From Methanomassiliicoccales archaeon (GTDB lineage: Archaea; Thermoplasmatota; Thermoplasmata; Methanomassiliicoccales; JACIVX01), in the NCBI GenBank assembly GCA_014361295.1, contig JACIVX010000001.1, forward strand, positions 1,396,293 to 1,460,292: a stretch of DNA of 64,000 nt, given 5' to 3'. The position numbers and the translations under genes are program-made. A model generated the notes under the pieces. The model was not told the origin of the DNA. It ran no database searches and saw only the letters and a list, made by a program, of their open reading frames with translations. Below, piece after piece: positions 1-9,412 of the stretch; positions within the stretch are counted from its first letter, which is position 1; each line of letters begins with the position of its first letter.

Positions 1-854
1 GGAAAAATTCCTAACGTGTGCCAGGGCTGACCAGTCATGGTGAGAAACACGATCGTTGTCAGAATTCCGAGGATGAATGCAGCGAGAAATCGGCCAAGCA
101 TGCTCAACAAAAAGAATGACGTTGCTGCGGCCAGTCCTTTACCGAAGATACCGCATTGTCTCATGATTGATAGAACGACCTTTGCGTCGAGTTTCGATGA
201 ACCGCCACGTCGCTCTCCGAACTCAAACTCGATTTCGGAAATTTTTGTCCATTTAGGAGAAAATTTGAGGATGTCAAAAAGGATTTTGAAGCCCCGTCGC
301 TCGAACTTCTCATAATTTTCAATCACGATTCTCTTGCAGAACTCAGTTCTCCCGCCGAAGAAACCGCTCATCGTGTCCCTTGATCTCTTTTTTCTCCTCA
401 CCCGTAAATATAAGGACGCGAGGCAGTGCGCACCCCACGACGAGATTTTTCTCGTGAACGAGAGTTTTCTTTTGTTTTTCCTGACGCCAACAACGATATC
501 ATTTCCTTTTCTCAGCGCGCATACGATATCCTTAATTGCCTCGGGTGGATGTTGAAAATCGGCATCAAGGACAACGAAGTAAGGCGTCTCCGACAAAAGA
601 ATGCCTTCCATGACGCTCGCTGTCAAACCGCGGTCTTCTCGCTCTCTCTCAATTAGCGAAACCTGACTATGGAGTTGCGCGTATTCCTTGACTTTTGTTT
701 GTGTGCCATCCGTTGACGAGTCGTCGACGACAAGGATTTTTGTCGATGGGTAAAGGGAGGCAAGGGATTCGAGCATCGGTATAATGTTTTGTACTTCGTT
801 GAGAGTCGGCAAGATTATCGTGACTTCATTGCCAATACTTGATGAGATTTTCAT
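1..854 (-). CDS. GT2 glycosyltransferase, polyprenol-phosphate mannosyltransferase-like (cut by window edge)
   Basis: The reading frame opens at an ATG at 854 and stays open to the left edge, so the C-terminus is missing (about 284 codons visible). The N-terminus reads VTIILPTLNEVQNI, followed by VVDDSSTDGT and VLDADFQHPPE; these are the nucleotide-binding and DXD motifs of GT2 enzymes of the DPM1/dolichol-phosphate-mannose synthase type. Near the edge is a hydrophobic stretch (FFLLSMLGRFLAAFILGIL), consistent with the C-terminal membrane segments of multi-domain DPM1 homologues. It probably charges a polyprenyl phosphate with a sugar for surface glycan or glycoprotein synthesis. It lies upstream of, but separated from, the sugar dehydrogenase and a second DPM1-like gene. 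The substrate cannot be read from the sequence. Confidence 0.85.
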   Translation of the reverse strand, partial: MKISSSIGNEVTIILPTLNEVQNIIPMLESLASLYPSTKILVVDDSSTDGTQTKVKEYAQLHSQVSLIEREREDRGLTASVMEGILLSETPYFVVLDADFQHPPEAIKDIVCALRKGNDIVVGVRKNKRKLSFTRKISSWGAHCLASLYLRVRRKKRSRDTMSGFFGGRTEFCKRIVIENYEKFERRGFKILFDILKFSPKWTKISEIEFEFGERRGGSSKLDAKVVLSIMRQCGIFGKGLAAATSFFLLSMLGRFLAAFILGILTTIVFLTMTGQPWHTLGIF

Positions 855-1388
855 TTCTCACCCTCTTCATCTTATAATTTAAATAAATATCTTTGCAAAT
901 TTCCTAACAGTAGTTGACGCACGGTATTGTTCGATTGAGAAACATCTTGGTACTTGATTCTTTTTGTTGTTATTCATTGATTTTAACAATCCGTCCATCG
1001 ACCATGTGACATATCATACCCATCATTTCATTGAGACCTTCAATCAATTCTCCAATGTATATTTTTTTATCAAAAATAATAGGGGTAATTCCCGCCAAAG
1101 AAGACCTTAACTTTCCAGCCAGAGGCACGATCAATGCGGGTGAGGTTATTCGCTTCAAAGTCCTAGTGCCGTTCAATGATTGTTTCCACCTTCTACCTAT
1201 GAAATATATTCTTCTTAATTATCTCTCCAGGAATTAATGTTATCATTGCATCAAGAATCTTTGAAATGAACCGTATTTCTAATAATAAATAAGCCTAATT
1301 GAAAGCATCGTGTAAAGTTGTAAAGGTTTTACATACTTGCTATTAAGTGGATGTTGTAATGATGCGATATCGAAATGTTTCGATCGAA
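855..1388. other. Intergenic stretch, no convincing gene
   Basis: About 530 AT-rich bases between two minus-strand genes. One 68-codon TTG-started minus-strand frame exists at 970-1176, but a second frame over the same bases gives an equally protein-like string (NLTRIDRASGWKVKVFF) broken by stops. The stretch may therefore be the remains of a decayed gene. I assign no function. Confidence 0.5.
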
Positions 1389-2669
1389 TTACCAGCACAT
1401 CCCTTCATACTCCCCGCAGGCTCTACTCGGGATGATGCCACGGCCATCAATAACGATCTTGCCCGCATAATCAAGGTCAATAAATTCCTCGTAATCTGTC
1501 AATATAATAACAACTTCTGAATCATTAATAACATCCTGCGGGCCATCTCTATAATCAACTTGCGGGAAAATCGCACGCATATTTTCTTCTGAAATGGGAT
1601 CATATGCAATGATATCTACATTTTCATTTATCAGCTCAGGAATAATTCTTATTGCACATCCGTCTCTCACATCAGAAGTTCCCCTCTTGAATGATAGGCC
1701 GAGGATCCCGACTCTTCTAACTTTCTTATCTTTTATCTTATTCTTAACCAAACCAATTAATTTTTTTGTTTGCATCCTATTCAATTCAACAACGCTTTTC
1801 AGGAGTTTTGGATTATATCCTCTCCTGTTCATTAAGCAGATTATTGCAGTCAAATCTTTCTCGAGACACGGGCCACCGAAGCTCATTCCCGGCTTCATGA
1901 AATACTTCGAGAATCGATGATCAAGAGCAACGGCTTCCATGACCTTTCTACCATCTATTCCCAAAACTTTGCACATGTTACCAATTTCATTGGCAAAAGA
2001 TATCTTCGTCCCTATGAACGCGTTCGAGGCATACTTTATCATTTCTGCAGTCTTCAAATCAACTCTAATTCTTGGAATATTCTGATCGAATACGCTGTAA
2101 ATCGACTCTAAAGAATCACCAGATCTCTTGTCAAATTCACCTATAACGATTCTGTCTGGTTTAAAAAAGTTACAAAGTGCGGTACCTTCTGAAAGAAACT
2201 CAGGACTCATACAGATTCCGAAATCTTTCCCTGCTCTCTTTCCTGATCGCCTTTCGATTATCGGAATTATTTTATTTTCGGTCGTTCCAGGAACCACAGT
2301 GCTTTTAATAACTACAAGGTGTTCGTCTTTTTTCATGAGATTCTTTCCAATCTCCCTTGCTGCCCCTAATACGAATTTCAGATTTATACTCCCGTTCTTA
2401 TTAGATGGTGTTTGTACACACACAAATGTTGCATCCGAGTTCTCAATCGCATAATCTATGCTCGTAGTGGCTTCAAGTCTTCCCTTATCTAAAACTTCCC
2501 GCAATGCTTCATCAATTCCCTTTTCTTGCATTGGCGAAATACCCGAATTTATCATTTTTACCTTATTCACATCGACATCGACGAGAATAACCCTGTATCC
2601 AAAATCAGAGAATCCTACGCCAAGTGAAAGTCCCACGTAGCCAGCTCCAATAACAGACAATGTTCTCAT
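1389..2669 (-). CDS. UDP-glucose/GDP-mannose-type nucleotide-sugar 6-dehydrogenase
   Basis: A 426-residue member of the UDP-glucose/GDP-mannose dehydrogenase family, which oxidises C6 of a nucleotide sugar to the uronic acid with two NAD+. The Rossmann motif VIGAGYVGLSLG is at residues 6-17. STVVPGTT is at 123-130, PEFLSEGTA at 156-164 and the family Lys in MIKYASNAF at 210-218. The catalytic Cys is C268 in SFGGPCLEKDL. Length is normal for the family. It could act on UDP-GlcNAc/ManNAc (WecC-like) or UDP-Glc; the sequence alone does not decide. The start at 2669 overlaps the end of the upstream GT2 gene by 4 bases, so the two are almost certainly co-transcribed and serve the same glycan. Confidence 0.93.
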   Translation of the reverse strand: MRTLSVIGAGYVGLSLGVGFSDFGYRVILVDVDVNKVKMINSGISPMQEKGIDEALREVLDKGRLEATTSIDYAIENSDATFVCVQTPSNKNGSINLKFVLGAAREIGKNLMKKDEHLVVIKSTVVPGTTENKIIPIIERRSGKRAGKDFGICMSPEFLSEGTALCNFFKPDRIVIGEFDKRSGDSLESIYSVFDQNIPRIRVDLKTAEMIKYASNAFIGTKISFANEIGNMCKVLGIDGRKVMEAVALDHRFSKYFMKPGMSFGGPCLEKDLTAIICLMNRRGYNPKLLKSVVELNRMQTKKLIGLVKNKIKDKKVRRVGILGLSFKRGTSDVRDGCAIRIIPELINENVDIIAYDPISEENMRAIFPQVDYRDGPQDVINDSEVVIILTDYEEFIDLDYAGKIVIDGRGIIPSRACGEYEGMCW

Positions 2670-3604
2670 TTTTTCATCTCCCTAATCCTAAATAGTACAT
2701 GCTCCAAGATCTCTCTATTATGTTTGATCATCGATGCTAGGAGGCCCATAATCATTATTTGAAAGCCTATGACCACCAGTATTGATATGAGCACGAGGGT
2801 CGGATAATAAGGCGATACAGAGCCTGTTATGAAAAACTGTATTATGATTTTCAAACTCAATAATAAACCAGCCAAGACTAAAAGTGACCCCATAATGAAG
2901 AATGCCTTTAGAGGCTTATAATTAAGATAAGTTAACAAAACTGTCGCTCCTGCTTTCTTTCCGTAATTCCACACACTCGAAATCAGTCGTGATTTCCCAT
3001 CTCTTTTTCTGAATTCCACGGGCACTTCCACGATTTTCAATTTTTTATAGGCAGATTGTATAATTGTCTCCTGCGTATATGTGTATTCCGACGAGATACT
3101 TAACATCATTGCCGCCCGTCTGGAGAAAGCTCTAAACCCAGTTTGGGCATCAGAAATGTGAATACCCGAAAGCTTGCTTGTCACAAAGGTCGCAATCTTG
3201 TTCCCCATTTTCTTTGAAAGTGGCATGTGGTCTAATTTATCAATTTGTCTGTTACCGAGTACAATATCGGCTTCTCCATCTAGTATGGGTCGAATCAATT
3301 TCGGTATTTCATTTGGATTATATTGGTTATCAGCATCAATATTTACGATTATGTCCGCACCAATTTCAACAGCTAAGTTTAGACCTTCTTCGAAAGCCTT
3401 CGCGAGTCCTAATCTCTCTTTTCTGCTAATTACGTAATCCGCACCAGCATCTCTCGCGATCTCAGCCGTTCTGTCGGTTGAACCGTCCTCCATCACTATG
3501 ACTTGGACTTCGTCGATTCCATCGATCTTTCGAGGGATGTCTCTTATAACATTACCAATCGTTCCCTCTTCATTATGAGCTGGAATCATCACTATCAATT
3601 TCAT
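2666..3604 (-). CDS. GT2 glycosyltransferase, dolichol-phosphate mannosyltransferase-like, with C-terminal membrane segments
   Basis: About 312 residues from the ATG at 3604 (an upstream in-frame start at 3625 exists, but MKLIVMIPAHNEE is the usual family N-terminus). GT2 motifs seen: PAHNEEGTIGNVI, VMEDGSTDRTAEIA and NIDADNQYNP (DXD at residues 90-92). Two long hydrophobic stretches near the C-terminus (about residues 225-290) resemble the membrane anchor of archaeal DPM1-like and GtrB-like enzymes. It overlaps the sugar dehydrogenase gene downstream by 4 bases. Its 5' part has a decayed copy at 4555-4933 on the same strand. The likely role is transfer of a sugar from a nucleotide sugar to polyprenyl phosphate; the sugar is unknown. 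Confidence 0.9.
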   Translation of the reverse strand: MKLIVMIPAHNEEGTIGNVIRDIPRKIDGIDEVQVIVMEDGSTDRTAEIARDAGADYVISRKERLGLAKAFEEGLNLAVEIGADIIVNIDADNQYNPNEIPKLIRPILDGEADIVLGNRQIDKLDHMPLSKKMGNKIATFVTSKLSGIHISDAQTGFRAFSRRAAMMLSISSEYTYTQETIIQSAYKKLKIVEVPVEFRKRDGKSRLISSVWNYGKKAGATVLLTYLNYKPLKAFFIMGSLLVLAGLLLSLKIIIQFFITGSVSPYYPTLVLISILVVIGFQIMIMGLLASMIKHNREILEHVLFRIREMKK

Positions 3605-3761
3605 GGGTCTAGTTCCACAATTCAAATTTCATAGATAACTCTTTTCTCATCATTATTAACACATGAAAATGTGGTGTAGGATGAGTCTTGAAATTGTTCC
3701 CATAGAAAAGGTCTTCTGATAGAAACACGATAATTAACTTGTAATCGCAGGGTGATTTTTG

Positions 3762-4290
3762 GTGAAGATAGGAATAGTCACTAATAGCCCCCCCTGGACT
3801 GGCATAGGACGTTATGCGGCTACGATTTATTCGCATTTGCGAGATACCTGTTTATACGATTTTTCTAATATCTATCTTGATTGGAATAATCGTTCTATAA
3901 TAGATGTGAAGGATGAACCGAATGTCGCTCCGAATGGAGATAGGAGTATTCATCTTCCAGGGATAAAGTACCTGTGGTATGCAAGTGTAAGATCAAAGAT
4001 ACCACAATGTGATCTTTATCATCTCACTAATCAGAATTTGTCTTTCCTGAAATTGCCAAATAATGTGGATTCCTCATTGAAGGCAGGTATTATTGCTATG
4101 ATCTTTTGCTGGGTCATTCAACATTGTTCCGATATCCAGGATCGTAATTATGGATTCTCATCTAGCAATTAAACTCCGCAGTTTGATAGTCAAATTGCCT
4201 TATTTCGGGTAGCATTCATCAAATGTGCTATCCTTATATACGCTCGTATAAGATGGCCATGAGCAAAATTAGAAGCTTAAGCCTTGATTT
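3762..4290 (+). pseudogene. Decayed GT4 glycosyltransferase, N-terminal part only
   Basis: A GTG at 3762 follows a GGTGAT Shine-Dalgarno site at 3751-3756. The N-terminus KIGIVTNSPPWTGIGRYA is a typical GT4 (GT-B fold) opening, and the frame continues to about 'DLYHLTNQN'. Near 4080 the family continuation jumps to another frame: DLLLGHSTLFRYPG is readable there, then YIRSYKMAMSKI near 4230-4270 with stops between. The C-terminal donor-binding half is missing. I read this as a frameshifted, truncated gene; the right border is approximate. Confidence 0.7.
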
Positions 4291-4554
4291 GTGATATTTT
4301 GTTAACTAGGGAGTAGCACGAACCCCAAAATCGGTCTATTGAGTGTGTCTTTGTTTAAATTTTAGGTTTCCTCAATTGGGCATTTTTTATGAGTTTCAAC
4401 GAACTAACAAAAGTAAGAACATTCGTACTTTGAATTTAGGGAATGGCCACCTTATTAAAATCATCATATTATAGACTCGTTCTACTGCAATCTTATAAAA
4501 GCTGGAACTTATTGCTCTATCGAGACCTGTGAAGGTGATAAATCTTGCAGAACA

Positions 4555-4933
4555 GGCACGTGGTCTAATTTATCAATTTGTCTGTCGCCGAGCACAACAT
4601 GGGCTGTCCCATCTAATATCGGTTGAATCAGCTCTGGTATCCCATTTGGATTTATTGGTTAACAGCTAGGATATTAACGGTCATATCCGCGTTCATTTCA
4701 ATAGTCGTATCTATTGGCTCCCGCAAACGCCTTTGCTCCTCCTCGATCTTCTCTGCTGATAAGTATATCGGGATCAGCCAGTTGTGCAACCATGAGAGTC
4801 TTATCTGCGTAACAATCTTCGATGGGGAATACTCTCACATCATCTATATCATAAACCAGCACTGAATTCTGTTAATTATAATCGCGGTGGTCGTTTCTTC
4901 ATTATGAATTGGGATCATCACGATCAAATTCAT
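4555..4933 (-). pseudogene. Decayed partial duplicate of the GT2 gene at 2666-3604
   Basis: These 379 bases align almost without gaps to 3225-3604, the N-terminal third of the intact DPM1-like gene. A run of 26 identical bases occurs near 4559-4585 versus 3228-3253. The ATG at 4933 corresponds to the ATG at 3604. Substitutions and small indels have destroyed the frame, and the C-terminal two-thirds is absent. The unit is on the same strand as its parent, so it is a direct, partial duplication. Confidence 0.85.
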
Positions 4934-5186
4934 AGGCACACTCGAAAGACGGGCTTGATAATTACTCCTTTTCAACAGACCAAAATGCCAAGCTTCATCG
5001 TCAAAATTACAGTTTCGCTACGGCGAATTGGAAATGCTAGTTCTTGTTGACGAACGGCTTGAAAACAACCATAGAATTTAATTGATCGGATACATATGCT
5101 CCGGCCAATCAAGTGTGGACTAATCTGCAGTATCAGCTGAACTGATATGAAAGCAATAGCATCGGTGCTTTGGAAGGTGCAATCAA

Positions 5187-6266
5187 ATGCGTGTCGCATT
5201 CGTACCTGGTCAGAAACCTGATTATGTGCGCAATTCGATATTGGTTAAGGGGCTTCAAAAGAATGAAGTCGAAGTGGTGCAATGTGGCGTTTCTGCCCCA
5301 AAATATCCTGTTAGAATGATCAAAAGCGTATTGAACTTTTCATCAGCAAAGTCTTCAGAAAAATTAGATGCAGTTATCGTTGGTTTTTATGGCCACCCAT
5401 TGGTTCCGATAGTGCGGAAGATGACTGATCTACCGATAATCTTTGATGCCTTCATTTCAACATATGATACTCTATGTTTTGAAAGAAAATCAGTTCCGCA
5501 TGACTCGCCACTATGCAAGATTTTTTATTGGCTCGACAAAGTTTCTTGTAGCTGCAGCAATGTAGTCATTACGGATACAAATGCTCACATCGAATATTTC
5601 AGAAAAACCTTTGAACTCCGAGAAGTCGATTTCAGAAGGGTCTTCGTGGGAGCAGATGATGACATTTTTTTCCCGAAAGAACACGACGTCGAGAATGATT
5701 GTTTCACTGTATTTTTCCATGGCACTTATAGACCCTTGCAGGGAATAGATGTCATTGTAAAGGCCGCAGATATTCTAAAGGCAGAGAACATAGTTTTTAA
5801 GCTAATTGGCGACGGTCCAGAAAAGAACAGAATTGTGAAACTGGCAGCAGACTTGAAATTGAAAAATCTTGAATTTCTCAATTGGTCACCTTACGAGCAG
5901 CTACCAGCCCACATTCATGGAGCCGATGTTTGCCTTGGGGGGCCATTTTCAACTCACGGTAAGGCCTCTCGCGTAATCGCAGGTAAGACTTTTCAATATT
6001 TGGCTATGCGGAAGCCAGTAATTGTTGGGCGGACAAAAGCAAATAAGGAACTTCTAATCGACGGAAAGGATGTTGTAATGTGCGACGTGGGTTCTGCTAA
6101 ATCACTAGCTGATGCAGTTTTGCGATTAAGAGATGATCCCGCATTGCGGAAATCGATTGCACAAGAAGGTTACAATACATTCAAGAAGAAAGGCACAGTC
6201 AAAGCAATAGGCAATGAAATGCTATCAATACTAAATGAGTTGCTTGATGGGGGTGTTTGCCAATAA
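5187..6266 (+). CDS. GT4-family glycosyltransferase
   Basis: A 359-residue GT-B glycosyltransferase of the group 1/GT4 kind. The N-terminal half is atypical, but the C-terminal donor-binding domain is clear: FFHGTYRPLQGIDVIVKAA, FKLIGDGPEKNRI, LPAHIHGADVCLGGPF and the KTFQYLAMRKPVIVGRT region just before the helix that binds the nucleotide sugar. No signal peptide or membrane segment is seen, so it should act on the cytoplasmic face. A GGAAGGTG Shine-Dalgarno site at 5173-5180 fixes the start. The stop overlaps the next ATG (TAATG), so it is translationally coupled to the multi-spanning protein that follows. Confidence 0.88.
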   Translation: MRVAFVPGQKPDYVRNSILVKGLQKNEVEVVQCGVSAPKYPVRMIKSVLNFSSAKSSEKLDAVIVGFYGHPLVPIVRKMTDLPIIFDAFISTYDTLCFERKSVPHDSPLCKIFYWLDKVSCSCSNVVITDTNAHIEYFRKTFELREVDFRRVFVGADDDIFFPKEHDVENDCFTVFFHGTYRPLQGIDVIVKAADILKAENIVFKLIGDGPEKNRIVKLAADLKLKNLEFLNWSPYEQLPAHIHGADVCLGGPFSTHGKASRVIAGKTFQYLAMRKPVIVGRTKANKELLIDGKDVVMCDVGSAKSLADAVLRLRDDPALRKSIAQEGYNTFKKKGTVKAIGNEMLSILNELLDGGVCQ

Positions 6267-8431
6267 TGCTTCTTGAAAGTGCGATTCTTGTGGTAATTTC
6301 CATTCTAGCAATTTTTCTTCTTCCTGGTTTGGCGGTTGTACTTGTTCTACGGGCAATTCCATCCGAAAAAGAAGATTTCGGTTTGCTAGATGCCTTCTTT
6401 CTTTCAATTTTTATTAGTATTTTGTTTTCGAGCATCATTTTTTTGATCTTGGGTACAATTGGCTTATTTCAAATCACCAATATAATCATAATAAATTTAC
6501 TATTTGCGACTTCTCTTGTAATTCTGAGAAAGGGAAAAAATGTTGTAAAGAGATTTCGACGCCCTTCTAAAATTGAAATACTGGCTTTCCTAACTCTTTT
6601 AGTTATTTCGACAGCCCTCTACTGTCATCCCTCTTACGAAATCGGAGCCCGACACGATATCGCCGTGTACATTAACACTGCTGTAAGCATCGGGAAGTCA
6701 GGTTCAATAAGAATCCATGATTATTTCCTCTCTAGTATGCCTTCCGACTCGCTCACCGTTCTTTATCGAGTTTTTCAAGACGAAGAAGGCCGAATGCAGG
6801 GATTACAATTTCCAGACTTTGCTATTGTAGATCCCGAAAAGGGAGAAATCCTTCCTTTGCAGCCGCCACTTTCACAATTATGGATGGCTACTTTCTTTGG
6901 AATTTTCGGAATCAATGGTGCCTTTTGGGCGACTCCCTTCTTTGGAGTCCTCTCAATAATATCGCTTTTCTTTCTAGCTCGATGCGTTTTTGGGACGAAG
7001 ACCGGTTTTCTTGCATCTATATTGCTTGCAGTTTCGTACCCTCAGGTTTTCTTTTCCCAATATTCTAGCCCAGAGATATTCTTTCAATTTTATTTCATTA
7101 GTGGAACTTCTTGGCTTGTTTTTTTTCTTCGTGCACAGAAGGATCAAATTTGGGGGTGGCTATCATCAATGTCATTTGGTCTTCTGCCATTTATAAGAAT
7201 TGAGGGATCATTTTTAATCGCCTTCATAGCTGCGTTATTGTGCGTATGCGCATTCCGACATGTTCTCTCATCCAGGTGGCTTCATTTCTTAGCTCCATTG
7301 GGGTTTATGAGCGTGGGATATTTATTCTACGCTAAATTCTTCTTATTACCATACTACTCACAAATTGGTAGGAATCTGCATGCTGCATATGGTATAAATG
7401 TCGGTGGAAGCACACTTTTGTATCTGTGCATCGGTTTGATGTTACTACTTATAATTATTACTGCTTTCTTGCTATTTTGGTCCAGTAGTCCCGACGAACA
7501 TAGAGAGTTGATAAAGAATCATTCCTTTGGCAAGAAACTCTGGTATGCTGCGGGAATACTTTTTATTGCTTATATTCTTTTTTTATTTCTTACATCTCCT
7601 GAGATTGCAGAGTTCGCACCACTCAGAAGTCTCTTGCCAGTTCCTCGAGGTGATATAGATCCCATGATAGCGTTATCGCACTTTTTCACTCCTATTGGAG
7701 TTATCGTGTCATTCATGGGCATACTACTCGTCTTAGTCAGGAGAAACTTGTCTGGGCTGGTTTTGCTTCTTATATCCGCACCGTTTGTTTCCTTGTGTTT
7801 GTATACTATACCAAACAATCCAGTTTACCCATGGCTTATGCGAAGGCACATAACCGTTGTCATACCAGTGCTCTGCATTTTCATGGGTCACGCTCTCGTA
7901 AGTATGCCTCGCGAGTTTTCATCTAAAGTTAGGAAAAATATCTCTAAGATGATCGCAATAGGTATCACTGTGTTGATTTCGGCAAATTCAATATTCTTAG
8001 TAGTTCCTTTAACAAAATCCCAATTCAATGGGTATGTCGATTTCGTAGACTCGATGGCCAACGATTTTGATTCTGCGGATGTATTATTCGACTGTTGTAG
8101 ATTTACAGATGGTGCTGTCTCTCTCCCGTTAAAATACATTTACGGCTTGAACTCGATCTACATGTGGGAACAAGAAATTGAGGCAGATCAATTAAATTCA
8201 ACTTTGGATTGGTTGATCAGTAGCAACTACACCGTCTATTTTCTATTTCCGAGCACATCGCGATTAAATGCTGTATCGAATCTGGTCGCGGACCACTATG
8301 ATTTCGTTCACGTCAAGGATTATTCGGTCACCATAGATAAGATTGAATGGGAATGGAAAACATTCAATAACAAAAGGGTCACATACTTATTGACCCTTCA
8401 ACTGTATGTCATCGAACCAACGAGATCGTGA
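6266..8431 (+). CDS. Large multi-spanning membrane protein, GT39/DUF1616-like
   Basis: About 721 residues with roughly a dozen hydrophobic segments. The N-terminal segment (SILAIFLLPGLAVVLVLR) resembles DUF1616-type archaeal membrane proteins. Next comes an extracytoplasmic-loop motif, IGARHDIAVYINTAV, reminiscent of the first-loop acidic motif of GT39/GT-C enzymes that use polyprenyl-phosphate sugars. The soluble C-terminus (about 600-721) probably lies outside. Such proteins commonly transfer sugars from lipid carriers on the outer face, but here that is inference. The ATG overlaps the stop of the GT4 gene. The last 45 bases overlap the convergent gene on the other strand. TTG at 6257 is an alternative start but sits on the ribosome-binding site. 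Confidence 0.8.
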   Translation: MLLESAILVVISILAIFLLPGLAVVLVLRAIPSEKEDFGLLDAFFLSIFISILFSSIIFLILGTIGLFQITNIIIINLLFATSLVILRKGKNVVKRFRRPSKIEILAFLTLLVISTALYCHPSYEIGARHDIAVYINTAVSIGKSGSIRIHDYFLSSMPSDSLTVLYRVFQDEEGRMQGLQFPDFAIVDPEKGEILPLQPPLSQLWMATFFGIFGINGAFWATPFFGVLSIISLFFLARCVFGTKTGFLASILLAVSYPQVFFSQYSSPEIFFQFYFISGTSWLVFFLRAQKDQIWGWLSSMSFGLLPFIRIEGSFLIAFIAALLCVCAFRHVLSSRWLHFLAPLGFMSVGYLFYAKFFLLPYYSQIGRNLHAAYGINVGGSTLLYLCIGLMLLLIIITAFLLFWSSSPDEHRELIKNHSFGKKLWYAAGILFIAYILFLFLTSPEIAEFAPLRSLLPVPRGDIDPMIALSHFFTPIGVIVSFMGILLVLVRRNLSGLVLLLISAPFVSLCLYTIPNNPVYPWLMRRHITVVIPVLCIFMGHALVSMPREFSSKVRKNISKMIAIGITVLISANSIFLVVPLTKSQFNGYVDFVDSMANDFDSADVLFDCCRFTDGAVSLPLKYIYGLNSIYMWEQEIEADQLNSTLDWLISSNYTVYFLFPSTSRLNAVSNLVADHYDFVHVKDYSVTIDKIEWEWKTFNNKRVTYLLTLQLYVIEPTRS

Positions 8432-9412
8432 AAAATGTTTTAGCCATTTTTTACGATTTTTATTATTAGGATGTAATTTGTGGAATAATTCCTTTCTTTT
8501 CTCTATCATCAAGAACATATTCTTTGCGGACTCCATGTGAGAATTTACCAAGACTCTTAAGAGTTCGCGAAACTCTAATTTTCCGACCAATGCATTTAAC
8601 CTCTCAGTTTTCTTCATTCCTATTTTGAATCTATAAAAGAAAAAGAGCGGATAAATGAACCACATCGCCAATGGAATATTCTTAAACAGAACGTAATTTG
8701 AGTTTCTCAAAATCAAGTGCAATTTAAATTTGGGATCTTTTGAAGTTGAAGAGTAGCCATGTAAAGCGACAGCATTTCCGATGAGATACGATTTCCAACC
8801 GAAATATCTCAAACGCCACGCCAAATCGACATCCTCCATATATGCGAAGAAATCTTCATCAAAAAAACCTGCCATTTCAAGTGCTTCCCTTCTATAGAGA
8901 GCCGCAGTAGCACTTACTCCGAAGATCTCAAAATTTCGGGTGACCATATCCTCCTCTAAACAGATGCCAAGATTGACTGCACTACCGTCTGGAAGAGGCG
9001 CAATTCCGAGTGTGTTAATCCGTCGATCTGCCATAAATAATATCTTTCCCTGACAAGAACCCACCTCAGGATTCTCTACCATGAATTCAGCTAAGGTGGT
9101 GAGGTAATCCTTTTCCAGAAACGCATCATTATTTATGATGGCTAAGAACTTAACTCTCTTATCTTGCAAAGCGGTTCTGATGCCTACGTTAACTGCACCG
9201 GAAAATCCTTTGTTTTCATTGAGCGTTATTACTGTTACATGCGAATACCTTTCTGTTATCAATTGAACCGAATTGTCAGTTGATGCATTGTCAACCACAA
9301 TTACCCATAGATCCGCCACAACTTGTTCCATTATGCGATCAAGACATGTTAAAATATAATCCGCCCCGTTATAATTTGGGATGATGACTGCTAATTTTCC
9401 GCACTCAATCAT
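8387..9412 (-). CDS. GT2 glycosyltransferase (rhamnosyltransferase-like)
   Basis: About 341 residues from the ATG at 9412, which overlaps the upstream stop codon (ATGA); an in-frame ATG at 9427 is the alternative. GT2 features in order: LAVIIPNYNGADYI, VIVVDNASTDNSV, NKGFSGAVNVGI, the DXD-equivalent INNDAFLE, and the acceptor-side motif FFAYMEDVDLAWRLRYFGW. These are shared by WcaA/RfbF-type enzymes that add rhamnose or hexoses to lipid-linked glycans. One hydrophobic segment (LAMWFIYPLFFFYRF) near residue 255 may anchor it to the membrane. It forms a translationally coupled pair with the GT2 gene upstream. Confidence 0.9.
   Translation of the reverse strand: MIECGKLAVIIPNYNGADYILTCLDRIMEQVVADLWVIVVDNASTDNSVQLITERYSHVTVITLNENKGFSGAVNVGIRTALQDKRVKFLAIINNDAFLEKDYLTTLAEFMVENPEVGSCQGKILFMADRRINTLGIAPLPDGSAVNLGICLEEDMVTRNFEIFGVSATAALYRREALEMAGFFDEDFFAYMEDVDLAWRLRYFGWKSYLIGNAVALHGYSSTSKDPKFKLHLILRNSNYVLFKNIPLAMWFIYPLFFFYRFKIGMKKTERLNALVGKLEFRELLRVLVNSHMESAKNMFLMIEKRKELFHKLHPNNKNRKKWLKHFSRSRWFDDIQLKGQ

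Noticed and set aside
970-1176. 68-codon TTG-started minus-strand frame as a gene
   Set aside because: No ribosome-binding site, no family resemblance, and a competing frame over the same bases looks more protein-like but is broken.
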